A stretch of DNA of 64,000 nucleotides, taken from positions 39,624,128 to 39,688,127 of the forward strand of contig QVOM02000116.1 of assembly GCA_003586115.2 (NCBI GenBank), written 5' to 3'. This DNA is from Salvator merianae (taxonomy: Eukaryota; Chordata; Lepidosauria; Squamata; Teiidae). The translations under genes were made by a program, and so were the position numbers. Below, piece by piece: positions 12,201 to 26,700 of this stretch (position 1 is the first letter of the stretch; each line of letters starts with the position of its first letter). The notes below the pieces were generated by a model that worked only from the letters and a program-made list of their open reading frames with translations, was not told where the DNA came from and searched no databases.

Positions 12201-15200
12201 GGCCAGGAGTGTGATAGAGTGGACTGGATGGCTGTCTATTCAGACACCCATCCCATCCCAGCCTAATAGACTGCCATTCCTGCTGCTGCTTGTCTACAAG
12301 GTACAGGATCTGTACTATTATTTGCAGACACGGCATGGGTGCCAGTTAGGTTCCATGTGCCAAAGGAGGCACTGTCCCTGTACTGATGAGTGGTGATGAG
12401 CAGACACTGCAGTTCCAGCATATGAGTAGCATGTGAAAGTTATGAAGGAGCCAGAACTGCAAATAAACACTTCTGGTCACCAGTGTCAGCTGGGCTTCAG
12501 GTGACAACAATTAATCTAGTAACACTGGCAAATCATAAATGTGTTCTTTCCAGGGGTATTGGATCAACATCAAGATCAGTATAGCTCTCTACTTCTTGGA
12601 TTCTAGATCCTGTAATACTGTCTTGTCTTGATGCAGTTTCAGTTTACTAGACCTCATCCAGACCACCACTTCTGGAAACTTTCACACCATGGTGTTATGG
12701 TTCTCAGCCCTCTCAACTTTCCTAGGTCTCTTGTCAGATCGCCACTGTTCATTGTGAATTCAGCCCTTACTCATATGTAGTTAAAAGTCAAAACAACCCA
12801 CCGATTAAGAGTACAGCTGTTATCAATATGAATTTATAAAAGATCTTTAGTTCCTTATTTAAAATATTTGTTTCCCCCTGTTATGTAAGAAAAAACTCTC
12901 TCTGGCTTATGGTCTAAAAATATGTAACACCTGTGGCAGGGAAGATTCAAAGGAAAAAAAACCTGATACCAGCAGTTAATTATATGTATATATGTTTTCT
13001 CCCCATGGATCAATTTAACATTTAGTCATTAAAAGAATCAAGTCGGGAGAGCGGCGAAGAGCGGATGAGTCTTCACTTCAGGAAGAGCAAGATCAACATA
13101 TAAGTAAATAAGTTTCACGCAATTCTATGTGTGTGTGTGTGAGTGTTTTTTGTTCAGCATTATTAAACATTGTGGCTCTTTTTTGAGTAACCATGCAAAA
13201 GAACATAAGAGGAGCCCTGCTGGATCTGGCCACAGCTCATCAAGTCCAGCATTTTCTCTAACACAGTGGTCCACCAATTGCTTCTGACATTTTCAAGCAG
13301 AAGATGAGGGCGAAAACTTCACCTGCTCTCAGCTTCCTCTAAGTGGCTTTTAGAGGCATCTGTCTGGCTCTCCAACTTGGAGGCAGTACCTAGTTATCGA
13401 TTCCAGTAGCCATTGATACACCTGTCCTCCATTAATTTCTCTAACCTTTCTTAAAGCTATCCAGGCTGGTTGCTGTCACCACCTCTTCCAGTGGTAAATT
13501 CCATAGATTGATGACCCGCTGGGTAAAAAAATACTTCCCTTTGTTGGTCCTAACTCTCCTGCCCATCAACTTCATAGAGTGTCCCCTGGTTCTAGTGTTA
13601 TGTGAAGACTAGGTTATTATAGACATTGTTACAGTGTTTACACTTCATTGATCACTCCAGGGAATAAAAAAATAATCTGCTGTTTTGGATTTGTTTAGTT
13701 GATGTGATGAGAGTGAATTCTGAAGAAAATATGGTCTGCCCAGAAAGCTTACATGTTTCATGTGCAGATATTTATATATTCATTCTTGTTTAACAACCCT
13801 ATCATGCAATTGATGGTTTCTCTCAGATGAGAAGAGAGTGTCAAATTGAAAATAAACTGCAAGGGTTTAACGCATATTGAAGCATACTTTTGATTCTGCA
13901 GTAGTTCCACCATTAAGACATTTATAATCTCATTATAGTGCATAGTGCGCAGGTGAGGAACTTTTGACACTTGGTCTGCACAGAGAGGGATTGATCACTT
14001 TTATAAATTTCACATGCTCTGGGCCTGCCATAGCTATATAAGAAAATTTATTATGTGCATTTGCAGAAAGTGTGTGAATTGTATGCATAGTACTTGCTCC
14101 AGTCCACAGAATCACAGGTGTGTGAATGTCATGGTTTAAATTCCAATTGACGATCACCTGTTTGAATGAGAAGGTGATGCACTACAAATATGATTAGTGT
14201 GAAGGTTAAGTTCCTAGAAAACCTAGAAAAATTTTGAAATATATGAATATTGTCCTTATAAATCTTTTATGAATATTAAATCATGGAGCTTGAGAGCTGA
14301 TCACCCCCTTTGCCACTGCTACTGGAAGACTGGTGAGGTGATTGGCAGCTGTGGCAGCAGTACTGAGGACTGAGGGAGGTGAGTGATGGTCCTCTCCAGT
14401 CTTTAATGCTGCAGCTGAGGCAAATCTTCCAAGCCTTGTCAGTGGCAATGACATCCTAACAATCAGTTGATCCACAGGATGTCACTATAGTTGTTGCCAC
14501 TAGAAAGGGTAATCATTCCCTCTGCCTATGCTCAGGATGTTTCTCGGCGATCAGTGGTGGAGGTGCTGTGGAGAAAGTCTATGAAGGTGACAATGTCAGC
14601 CTCCAAATCAGCAGGAGAACCCAGAACCACTGTGGACAGCTTCATCGGATTCCCTTGCAGTAATCCTACATTAGGTTGGATAATGGAGCTGCCACATGTG
14701 CAGGACTTCAAAAGAACCTGATGAAGCTGCATGCAGTGCTTCTTGATTTTCCGCCAGCTTCTTTGTCCTCTAGTCTGTGCCACTGTAAAACAAAACAAAA
14801 CTAGTACTTACAGAGAAATGAGAGGTTATTAGTTCTCCCCACATTGTCCCCTATGGCCAGACTGGGTGGTTCAATTCAATCTGTTTCAGGCTTGAACTGA
14901 ACCGACCTTTTTGAAAGTTGATTACTTGTAATTCATTGTAAACCATATTTTTACTGGATTTCTTTGCCCCTTGTACGTGTGTCATTTATTGACTGCTGTT
15001 TGTTACTTTCTTGTGTCTAAACTGTTATCCTTGCAGGGGGGGAAATAGATCTAACAAAGCAATTGATGGACCAGTTGTCACTGTCCAAGGTTTCTTTGCC
15101 ACCGTTTTCTAGTCCTGGGATAATTGAACTGAATGCACCTAAGTCTGCTGGTATGTATAGACGGGTAAACTGGAGCATGAGGGGATAGGATTAAGTGGGC

Positions 15201-18200
15201 AAATCTGCTGGATGGATCACCTTTTAGAAGACTAAGAGTGAGTTTCAGGAGTACTCTACAAATTATATGAAGAGATTTCTGCTAATTTTTGAAGGACGGT
15301 ATAATGAAGTATACTTGTTTGATTTTTGTTGAAATTCAGTTTTACAAAACCATAGTGAAATCTTTTTGTAAAAAATGAACTTTTATTAAATTTTAAAATA
15401 TAAAACTACTACATTGTATTAAAAAGTTCTTAAAACAGTAAGGCATAGAATAGAAGAAAAAATGATGAAAAATTGACTTCTGGTCTTTCTCACGAACAAC
15501 TACCAATGATTATTTGATGTCTAGCTCTTGCCTTTTTTCACTGAGTTTTCTCAATGCAAGTCTTTTAACATTCAGTCTTACTGTACAGGCACGGTGGTGC
15601 AGAAGGCTAAGGCACTGATCTTTCACTAGGAGGATCGAGTTCAAGGCCCCTGTCTGCCGTGTAGAGGGGATGAGCACCCTCTACTGGCCTCTAGCTCCAG
15701 CCAAGAGGAGGAGGAGGAGTTCTCCTCCTCCTCCTCCTCCTTCTTCTTCAAAACCTGTGGTTGTTAAGTCCTTCTCTATGTTTTGCAGAAAATCAGTAAA
15801 GGGTTGCCAGTTCTTCAAGAAGGTTACTACCATCTTATCTCTTAACACTGGAAGGGAGGTGCCTCTTACACTGGCTGGTTCAGTATCTCAGCCAGTGCAG
15901 AATGCCCTAACTTCACCTGTGCACTAATTGATCCACTTTTGCCTGCAACTCTGGGTAGTGGATGGCCAGGTGTTATTGTTTTTCTTTGGGAAAAAAGTGT
16001 CTCTTGAGTTATATCAACCATTGTTTGGTTTTAGTGGAAAAAACAATGCAAGAGTTATTGGAGCACAAGAACCTGCTTCCGGCGCAGAAAACAAATCTGC
16101 AACAAGCATTACGACTTGCGCAACATCAGCTACAGCAGCAACAACAAGCTAGTATGCTGGGTAAGTAATGGATTCATAGTCTGCACAGTAAGTATTTGAA
16201 TTTATTGCTACCTGTATTGGGATTTCTTTTGTTGCTTAAGAGCTCAGTTTAAAATGAAAAGCAGGCTTGAATTTAGCTCATCTTACTAGCAAGTTATTTC
16301 TGAAATGTTAGAAGAAAGGTTTTGTTCAGTTGGGCAACTGAACAAAAAAAAGTTGAATTTCATTATCATTTTTAGGAGCTTGATAGAGGCCGATTTCAGC
16401 ACTGATTGGGTTTTTTTTTTGCCACCCAAGAGACCTGTATACCTTTTCAAACACTTCAGATATAGTTGTTTTAAGCAACCTAAATGCATTATATTTAGCA
16501 TGAGATACATACATTTCAGGTATGGATGCACAGGCTATGCATACAGATTTACTGTGCTGACCATGCTAAACCTCTGGCAGGATCCACAGGGTGCAAAAAA
16601 GAAGAACAATGGGGCACGATGACCATATGTGCCAATGGGTCTGCAGCCTGCCTCAGCATGCGCAGCATGAAAAACTACTCTAAGGATCCATGCTGCTCTC
16701 CTATCCCTCCACTGCTGCTGTGCAGGTGGATAGTGGTAGCCTTGCAATTTACTTGCAAGACCCAATAAGGCACACACAGAAAATAATGGCTTCCAGGGTT
16801 GTTTCCTGTGCATCCCTTAGCTGGCCTGTGCAGAAACTTCAAAGCTGAAAAACTTTAGTTTCCAACTTTGAATTGTGTACGCAAATAGCACATCTTTCTC
16901 TGCGCTCTGCAGCCTATCCCACGTTCCCACCTTTCAGACACATTTTCTTCATCTCTGCATGGACTTCCTCTGTTTATCCTCAGCTTTGTGAAATCTCAAA
17001 AAGGCATTTCAGATAACCCCTGTGACTTGTCATTCCTTCCTAGTTGTCTCTGACAGCAGCAGTTACCCCCCAGAAGCTTCCCCAGTGGTGCCACTACCAC
17101 ATATGTGGCTTTTCAGGCAACTGCAACTTCAGCTGTGTCCAAATAAAGCCCTGCAACATTAGGGCCCTTTATTCTAGAGTGCAGGCCATGTGTGAGCATT
17201 GTTGCACCAGAATGTTAAACATGAGCAGGATGCACATGATGGTGGAGGCTGCCTCCTGCGGCATGGTAAGCAAGGAACACTACTATAGTGCTCTTTGCTT
17301 GTCATGGGGACAAACACTGCAACAGCAACATGCTGTCTACACACCCACCACTGCTTCTAGTGATGAAAACTTTTCAACTGGGTAACTTCTGTTCCCCAGC
17401 TTCAGTGTTTCCAGGTGAGGTGGTTTTTGCAAACATAGGAAATAGTTGCAGAAGTGTGTTTGGAAAAACAAAACATCCAGCTTTGAAGACCATGTTCCAG
17501 GTAGAATCCCTCTTCCAAGGTGAGGGGCCCGCTTACACAGTGTCTAAAGCAGTAGTCCCATAGAGTTTCAAAACTTTCTTTTCCCTTCTAGCAGATATTT
17601 AACAGAGAAGAGAGGCCTTTTATGTTGGGCCATAGCTTGAATAGAAACTTTGTTCCTTTCATGGCATTGTCCAGGGGTTGAAGAATCATAGCTGTAGGAT
17701 AAGGTATTAAGCAAAGATACTCAGATAGTCCTCCAAAGCACCACCATCACAGAAAAAGACGCCCCTCAAAAAGATCCTGAAAAACATACCATTAAGTAGC
17801 TGTGCCTGAAAACTCAGTGTTTGATACAATCACACCTTGATTTCTGAAGTTTCTGACAATGCACTTTCACTACAGCACATGTGAGGAATTATAAACTTCC
17901 CTGATTTACAGGACCTTGACGATTCACTATAGTGTGGATTCCTACTGAAACTCTGGGGTCAGCATGTTGGGACCTGTACCCTGTTGGGGTTAGCATGTCG
18001 GGACCTTTACCCTGTTGGAGGAACCATTTTTCTTCCTTGTCCTGGTACAATGAGGAGGGTGTTTGATGCTTGGTGGTTTTGTGAGAGAAATCTAGTTTAG
18101 AGTATGGTTTTGCACACTGGTGATTTGGATTGATTTTAAGTGTGAAGAGGAGTGGATCATTGGTTTGTGTTTATGTGGGTTCAGTCTGTTTGCTACTTCT

Positions 18201-20834
18201 GTTTTGTGTGGTGTGTGATGTAGCTTGTCACTGAGTGACTGGGTTCCATAGTAACTGCAGAGTGCTTCTTGGTGTATGTGAATGTGTGCTTTATGATGCA
18301 TGCACTTTTTGTTGTATGTACAACTTTTCTGTGTGAAAACAATTTGTTTTTTTGCACAGCTTTGAAAAATGACTGCAAAGCGTGTTGCCAGCAAGTCAAA
18401 GGCTCCAACACTATCCAAACAGAAAAGGGTGGCTATGTCCCTGGAGAACAAGATTAGATCTTGGATACATTGAAATAAGGCCAAGGATATGCTACAGTGG
18501 GAAGAATCTTTGGAATCAATGAGTCCACAATCTAGGGCATTAAGAAAAACAGCACTGTGCAATATGGTGCTTTTTAAAAAACATAGACTTAAAAAAAATG
18601 GTATCAACAATATACTTGTGTTTTCAAGTGGTTTGCTCAGTTCTTTTGCATGTTAATATAGTCCCTCTTTTATGAACTTAGCTTTTGAGAGCAGCATAGT
18701 GTAACAGCTATCAGAACTACTACTATAAGCTCTTACGCAGGAGATATGTAAATCAATAAGTAAATAATTGGGCTATAGTTTCATAAACCCAGCAAATGTA
18801 TTTATGCTGGCCAAGGCTGATGTGAATTGATCTGGAAGTCAGGTTGATGGAGACTGCTGTACTGCGAAGCTAGAAAAATTAACAAAAATTTAACCAAGGG
18901 ATATTTGCAGATACCACATATTTTCCCACAATATTGTTTGGCTTACTTTCCATTAGAATTATTGAGTTGTGCTTCACTTATCTTACATAGATTTTTTTTG
19001 TATTTTAACTTCCAGCTGACAGGTTTAAAAGTCTGTCGGTACTTCTTCCCCAACCACCAGGGACAAGCAGGTTCCATGAGTACTCTTTGCAGCGCCCGAG
19101 GCCAGGTAATGCATAAGGTGACTCTCTATAATAAAAAATATTGCACAGGTGATATATGTGGATTTAATTTTTGCTATAGGCTCAACTAAAGACTGCAGTT
19201 ATTCTATTGGCAGCTATGTTTGACGGACGACCAAAATGTAATAGTTTCAGATTTCTCTTTGGCAGCACAATTTGTGCTTCCACAAATTCGGAGTTTGGGA
19301 AACCTTCTAGATGTCAGGTTCAACAGGAGTGAAACCTGGATTTCAGCATGTTCAGACACAGATGGTCCTAAATATCAGTTGGACACACACGTCCAACCAT
19401 AAGCAGATTCAGATTCTGCTCAGGAGTTCCTCATGGTGGTTGGACTTTGATGACAGATGAACTAAATCTAGCCATTTTTTGAAAATGCGTAGCTGCTGCT
19501 GCCCTTCTGAAGGCTTTTGGTGGGGAAATGAGGGAGGTAAAAGAAGCACTCTTCCCCTAACAGAACCTGCCCAGTGATCTCCTGGGTGCTTCACAGTGAT
19601 CTCCTGGGTGATTCACATGACAAGAAGCGCCACCCAAAGTGGTACAGCTGCCACTGTCCCCACTCTCCATGAAAAAGCAGCTTACAAAGTGACTCAGATT
19701 GCCACACAGCAATCCATAACATTTCTTTTGGAAGAGCCGTTTTCAGAGTAATTCAAAGAGACTTAAGAATAAATGGTTTGAATGGGCCCTTGGAACAGAC
19801 TGTTCATTAAGGCCTGAGTCATTAAATGCTTGGACTATAGCAGACTAAACCAGTCATAGAGATATACCTTAAATTCTCCTTCAGAGTTACAATGGGGACA
19901 GTCTAACACTTCTTGTAAAACTACAAATTTCAGACTACTTGCAATCTTTTCAACTTCTTAGTTCTTTAGCCTAATGGAAAGGATTTAGGAAAGTTAATCT
20001 ATATCCAAATATTACTCACAGTGGTTAAAATGAATGCTAGTACATGGGGGGGAAGGATTTTTTTTTAACTTGATGGCCTCATTTCTTCTTGACCAAACAT
20101 CTGGGAACTGCAAGCCTTTGGATCTGTCACTCTGGGCACACAGTCTTATACACTAGACGCGTGTTCATTCATGCTTACATTATAGTTACCAAGAAATGTA
20201 AAAACTTGTTTATTCTCATTGAAGATCTCCTTCTCCTTCTCCTTCTCCTTCTCCTTCTCCTTCTCCTTCTCCTTCTCCTCCTTCTTCCTAACACTACTTC
20301 TTTTATGGAATTAGTTTATAGCTGTTTTTGATCAGCTAACAATAGACTTTCTTGAATTCAAAAACAAGATTATATTTTAAGTAAAATGTAACATATTTTG
20401 TTTATTTTGATATGTTTCCTAAACAGTGTGGGAAGCAAACCAGCTACCTCAAAAGGACTATACGCAAAAGATAACTATGTTAAAACGAAAGCTGTTGGGG
20501 GCAGAGACAAAAGGTATTATGATTCATTTCTTTGACTTCTGACTGGACAAAACCACTTATTCTGTGCAGTTCTCACAAATAAGATGTCTACTTGTGAGCT
20601 GGTAATAGAAAGAGCTACCTAGTTCATAGATATACCATGTTTCACCTTTGACATTTAAATCTAGAGTAACATTAAGGCGATATAGAATTTGATTACATGT
20701 TGATATGTATAGGAACTAGAGTGGTAAAAATTAGGGGCTAGCTGGCATGAACACATGCAATCTCTGAAAGGTACATTTCAGTTTGTTCTATTGAAAACAT
20801 TGGTTTGGAGCCTAACTGATATATATATATCTGC

Positions 20835-20886
<52 letters not shown>

Positions 20887-23671
20887 ATGAGAGAGAGATA
20901 ATAATAAAGTTTCCAGTACAATAAAATTACAGAATTAAATGTAAGAGAAGGGAAAAAGAAAAATGTCAAAAAGAAGAAAAAAAGAAAAGAGAGAAAATGA
21001 AAACAAAAAGACTTTTGATTCCAAGTAGATACCAACTAATCTATAATTATCTGCACTATACCTTTTGTCCATATTTCTTCTTTTGATTTTCTGATCTCAT
21101 CTGCTTAATGAAGGCCCTAAATGTAATATATGTTCTTCTGTAAAGAGGAGGAGCATGAAGATTTCAGCTAGAGCAAAAATGATAATTCTTGAACTTTACC
21201 TCTCCTCCCCCCAGCTCCTCAATGGTAAATGTGACTGCTGATAAGAACCAGTATTGTGGCATCTGTTATATTGAACAAGGCAACCAAATCCCAAATAGCA
21301 ATGGCTATTATTAACTATCATATATACCAAGTTGGCCATGTGTCTACTAGTGTATGCTCAGCATATACTAAGTCATGTGGTTGCAGAAAGTGCATAGCTA
21401 TGCATAGTCAGATCCCAAAGTAGTAGCACTTCCTAACTGCATGGACAGTGAGGAAGGAATAAAGAGCAATCAGTTGTGGACTCAGAGAGGCTGCTAGCTG
21501 AGGGGAACTGATCAAAGCCAAACAATAGAATCCACTCATAAAAACTGGATCAGGGGGAATCTACTCAATGCAGAATTAGCACTCTAAACAGGTGTGCAAG
21601 AATATTTTGTACTGCTGGTTCTTCTCCCAGAAGAACTGAGTTTGTTGGACAAGTGTAATTTCCTACCACTTTGCCTGGCTCTTTCTGCTCTCTGCCTGTG
21701 CACGTGAGAAAAAGGGAAAGAGAGAGACACTGACCATCTTGACTGTTGCATACAAACACAGGCAAAGTAGGGGAAGAGTGAGATGTATATATGCACGTGC
21801 AACTCAAATGAGAAACTGCAGAGCTGGTTCTTCCCAGTTGGAGACGAGGTGCCTTGGGAAAGCAGGAGAGATGTGGCAAGTATGCCCTATGCTTCTTTCT
21901 TGATTCAGTTGGAGAGTGTACTGGTGTTAGACCTGTGCTGCTTCTGCAAAGTTTCCTCTGAGTTTGTTACACAACCAGTTGCTATAATGCAGGGTCTTAG
22001 GCTAGTTCCAGATGGTAAATAAACTGCACAATCCTTCCAGCATTGCGTTGGGATTGCCAGACATCCCATGGCCTTCCCAGCTCAGTGCTGGTTGCAACAC
22101 ACAGAAAACACGTTGCATTGCTATTGTGGGAAATCCAGCAGTGACTTCGGGTTTCCTGTAATAGCTCTGTTTGCCTGCATGTCTGACAAGGTGCATATGA
22201 TATTGCCTCAAGGGGACTCCTGGGAACTGCCTGAGAGCATGGAACAAAAACAAAAGGGGTGGTGCAAGGTGAGCTCCCGGAAGTCCCAAGCAAGGCAATA
22301 TTGTATGCCCCTTGCCAGACATGCAGGTAAGATGAGTTTTGCAGCATGCAACTGGTGGGACACAGCAAGAAGCAATGCTGGATTCCTGTGCTTATCCCAC
22401 ATTGCCTCTTGCTGTCAGGAGACAGCCTTAGTCTTCAGCAAGCATAGGAAGCAGCAAGTCTTGGAGACAGGAGCAAGTGGAGGCTGGAGTTCTCTTACTA
22501 CTGACATCAGGGATGGTCAACTGTGGAACAGGTCTGGGTATACATTTGAATTAAATAAATAGTACAGTCAAGTGACTCTTCAGTTCTTCACTTGTCTGAG
22601 TTTCTTAGGGACAGCGGAAATGAAACCAAAGGAATAATGCACACACTTTCACTTGGGTGGGTTTCTCTGGAGGAGCCCAAGGAAAGCAACAGAGTGGTTT
22701 CAGCTGCCAAGTCCTACCACTTTATTTTTTGTGTGTTGGTCCCTGTGCAAACAATTGTTGGGATCAGATCTAAAGAAGCCCTTGGTAAAACAGCTGGTGC
22801 TTTCAAATGAGGTGGAGTGACCCTAAACAACAAAAAGCATGCAAGAATAAGATAAAAAAAATGAACCATTCACAACTGGGCCTGTAATGGACTCTGACGA
22901 AGGAAAAGACTTTTCAATTAACTTAGCTTTGGCAGCAATTTTAAAATGAAGGAGATGCCCAAAATGCATTCTGTAGCAATAAATGTAAGTATGAATCATT
23001 GATCAAGGGAGTCCACACAATATTCCAGAGTACTTCTAGCATTTTAGTGCTATATCTTTAGATGACAATGTTTATTTAGACATTTGGGTTGTGTTTTCTC
23101 TTTCCTGGGACATGCTTATAATTCTTGGTTAAATTAACTAAAAGTACTCAGAGGGCTTTGAAATATCGACTCTCTTTAACTATCTAACAGTGTTTTAGCT
23201 TTAACATACATTTCCAAGAACAGAATGAGAACATTCATTTAACACAGAGAGTAAAGTAAATGGTAAAGACCCTGTTGGGTTGAGCTTCACTCTCGATATC
23301 TGTATGAGTTTCTCAGTTACAATAGAAACAGTTTGCCTTCTCCTAGAAGTCTGTTTGACCCTCTAGGCTAGCTGTAATTCTAGGATTTTCTTGTGGCCAG
23401 CTATCCAAGAACTAACCAGGATCCTATCCCAATTAACCAAGTGCTGTCCCACTGAGATTTTTGAGACCAACCAAAGTCAGAGAAGTGCTGCCAGTTGTCA
23501 AGGCTCAAAAAAAGTGTGCTCTCCAAAAAAAATTATCTTCAACAAAGTGTAATTTTACATTTCCTTAGTTTTACCACTTTATTTACCCAGCTGTTTCAAA
23601 GATAAGGAAAAGAAAGACTGTTTATTATTTTGCTTTCCATCTTATATTTTATTTCTGATGCAAGGTCACAG

Positions 23672-23724
<53 letters not shown>

Positions 23725-26700
23725 CCAAACACGCAATACCCTTTTTTTTTTTTGGGTAGGTAGAAACTGCACTGAACTATTAAAAAAAAATAGTTCCATT
23801 TCATATATTAGCTTACATTACAGTGGTCTTGTATAAAAATATATTTATCAGTTTTAGTAGTGCCAAAGATCTATTAGAAGTTGTAAATTTGTCTAGCATT
23901 GCCCTTAACATATATGTAAAATCAATAAATATATAATGGAATAATGGGTTTTGGTTGTCAGGCACATCAGGGAGCCCCCAGTCACGCATTCAGGGACCGG
24001 TTTCTCCATTTCCTCAGGAACAAGCAACTGTAAGTACCTATGGTTTACCCTAAAGACACGAGCATTAAAGCTGTACAAGTGGCTGTATCAACAGGTTCAA
24101 ATAGCCACCCGTCTCCCAATGTATAACCTGGTATCTAGGCACTGTTTTGTGCATTTATGAAGCTACACAGTAACCAAACAAAATCCTAGTCAAGGAATAC
24201 AATGCAGTAAGGATATAGGTAAACATAATATAAAACTTTCCCCAAACAATACTCTGTGAACTAGAAATGAAGAAAGTGTATATTTAATTTACATATCCAA
24301 TAGTAAGGGTGCCTCCAGATGCAGGTTAAAATCCACAATTTTCCTAAGACTATACTGGGAATGCCACACATAATTGTGATATGCCCAGTGTAGTCCCAGG
24401 ATATTGAGGCAACTGGTGCTGAGTTTCTGGTAATAGCCATTGCTTAGCTCTTGTCTGCTGGTTTTTTTCATTATTATTCTCTTGCCTCTTGGAGGTGAAT
24501 TTTTCACCTCCACTAGCCTTGTTACCAGTGCTTCCTAAGGCTCACCTAGCTTCATTCTCTAAGATGTCTAGCTCTAGGTCAGAGACCACACCATCCTAGT
24601 TATCAGTGATGTTAAGATCTTTCTTGTATTGTTCTTTTGCCACCTCTTCTTAATTTCCTCTATTTCTGTTAGGTCTCTCCCATTTTTGCCTTTTATCATG
24701 CCCATTTTTGCATGAAACATTTCCTTAATATCTTCAATTTTCTTAAATAGATGTCTTTTCCATTATTCTGTTTTCTTCTATTTCTTTGCATTGCTTATTT
24801 CAGAAGACCCTCTTATTTCTCCTTGCTGTTCTCTGGAAATCTGAATTCAGTTGGGTATATCTTTCTCTTTCTCCCTTGCCTTTCTTTTTCCTTCTTTTCT
24901 CAGCTATTTGTACAGCCTCATCAGACAGCTGTTTTTTGTTGCTGCTTCCTGTACAGTGTTAGAAGCCTCTATAGTTCTTCAGGCACTCTATCTGCCAGAT
25001 CTAATGCCTTAAATCTATCCATTACATATTCATAAGGGATATTATTTAGATCATACCGGCAAGGTTTAGTGATTTCCCCTACTTTCTTCAATTTAAGTCT
25101 GAATTTTTGCAATAAGGAGCTCATAGTCTGAGCCATAGTCAGCTCCAGGTCTTGTTTTTGCTAACTGTATAGTGCTTCTCCTTCTTTGGCTGCAAATTGA
25201 TCTGATTTCAGTATTAACCATCTGGTGATGTCTGTGAGTAGAGTCTCTTTTTGGACTGTTTGAAAAGAGTATTTGCTATGACCAGTGAGTTATCTAAACA
25301 AAACTCTATAGTCTGTGCCTTGCTTCATCTTGTACTGCAAGCCAAAGCTTGCCTGTTATTTTGATTATCTTTTGATTTCCTACTTTAGCATTCCAATCCC
25401 CTATGATGAAATGGACATTTTTCTTTTCATGTTAGTTCTAGAAGGTGTTATAGGTCTTCAGAGAGCTGGTCAACTTCTGCCTCTTTGGCATCAGGGGTTA
25501 GGGCATAGACCTGGATTACTGTGATGTTGAATGCTTTGCCTTGCATTCAGAGATCATTCTGTCTTTTTTGAGATTGTAACTCAATACAGCTCTTCTAACC
25601 CTTTATTGATTATGTCGGCTACTCCATTCCTTCTAAGGGATTCTGGTCCTCAGTAGCAGAAGTAGATATAATGGTCATCTGAATTAAATTCACCCATTCC
25701 TATCCATTTTAGTTCAATGACTCCCCAGAGGTGGATGTTTAATCTTGCCATCTCCATCTTGACCGCTTCCAGCTTAACAGAGTTCACAGTTCTTGCATTC
25801 TAGGTTCCTATGCAATATTGTTCTTTATGGCATCAGACTTTCCTTTCACCACCACCACACATCCACAGCTGAGCATCCTTTTGGCTTTGGCCCAGCTGCT
25901 TCACTCTTTCTGGAGCTACTTGCACTTACCCTCCACTCTTCCCCAGTAACAGTTTGTACCTCTTCTGATCTGGGGGAGAGGGTCATTTTCCAGTGTTACA
26001 TAATTTCTTCTGTAGAGCTTTTTCATGAGGTTTTCATGGCAAGGATACTGAGTGGTTTGCCACCCTTTATCAGAGCTCTCCACTATGACTGTCAGTCTTG
26101 GGTGGCCCCCTACAGCATAGCTCACAGCTTCATTGAGCTACACAAGCCCCTCCACCATGAAAGGCAGTGATCCATGAAGAAGGTGAGGATGCTACACGTC
26201 ACTTGAAAACCCTGAAACAACTTTGCCAGGACAAATGAGTTATGTTTTACTTAAATATTTGGTTATTACTGCATGCCTTAAAGATTGTGCTTGTGCTGTA
26301 TCAAATGCTGGTTAATAGCAATTTAGCTCTTTAAATAAAAGCCGGTTATGCAGCCCCACCTGCTGGTTATGCAGCTGACTTCTTACAGACCAACCAACCA
26401 TCTCCCACTGAGTTTGTTCACTTGAGGGGGAAGCAGGGGATCTGTTCAGAAGCACATCATTGTCTTCGCAAATTAGCTAGGAGATTGAGCCTATGAGATA
26501 ATTGGCATTGTGAGTTTCACTTGTTACTACGTTTATTTACCTCCATAACTAGATCAGTCTCTAGAACATGAAACTGCCCATTAAGTTACAAAGAACACTG
26601 GATTGTATGAAGAATCAAAAGTTTTTGAACTGCCACATAGCAATTTGAAATGTGCTTTATGTAGTTGGCTTAATTACAATTACATAATGTTATTTTTCTT

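Noticed and set aside
15586..15660. Functional tRNA gene
   Set aside because: Box A and box B are present, but the sequence cannot form the acceptor stem and continues into a SINE body.
18092..18610. 172-codon open frame on the - strand
   Set aside because: It is the antisense of the pogo transposase remnant and its flank, with low-complexity content and no recognisable domain.
22068..22562. 164-codon open frame and several overlapping frames on both strands
   Set aside because: The palindromic MITE generates mirrored open frames. No protein family signature.
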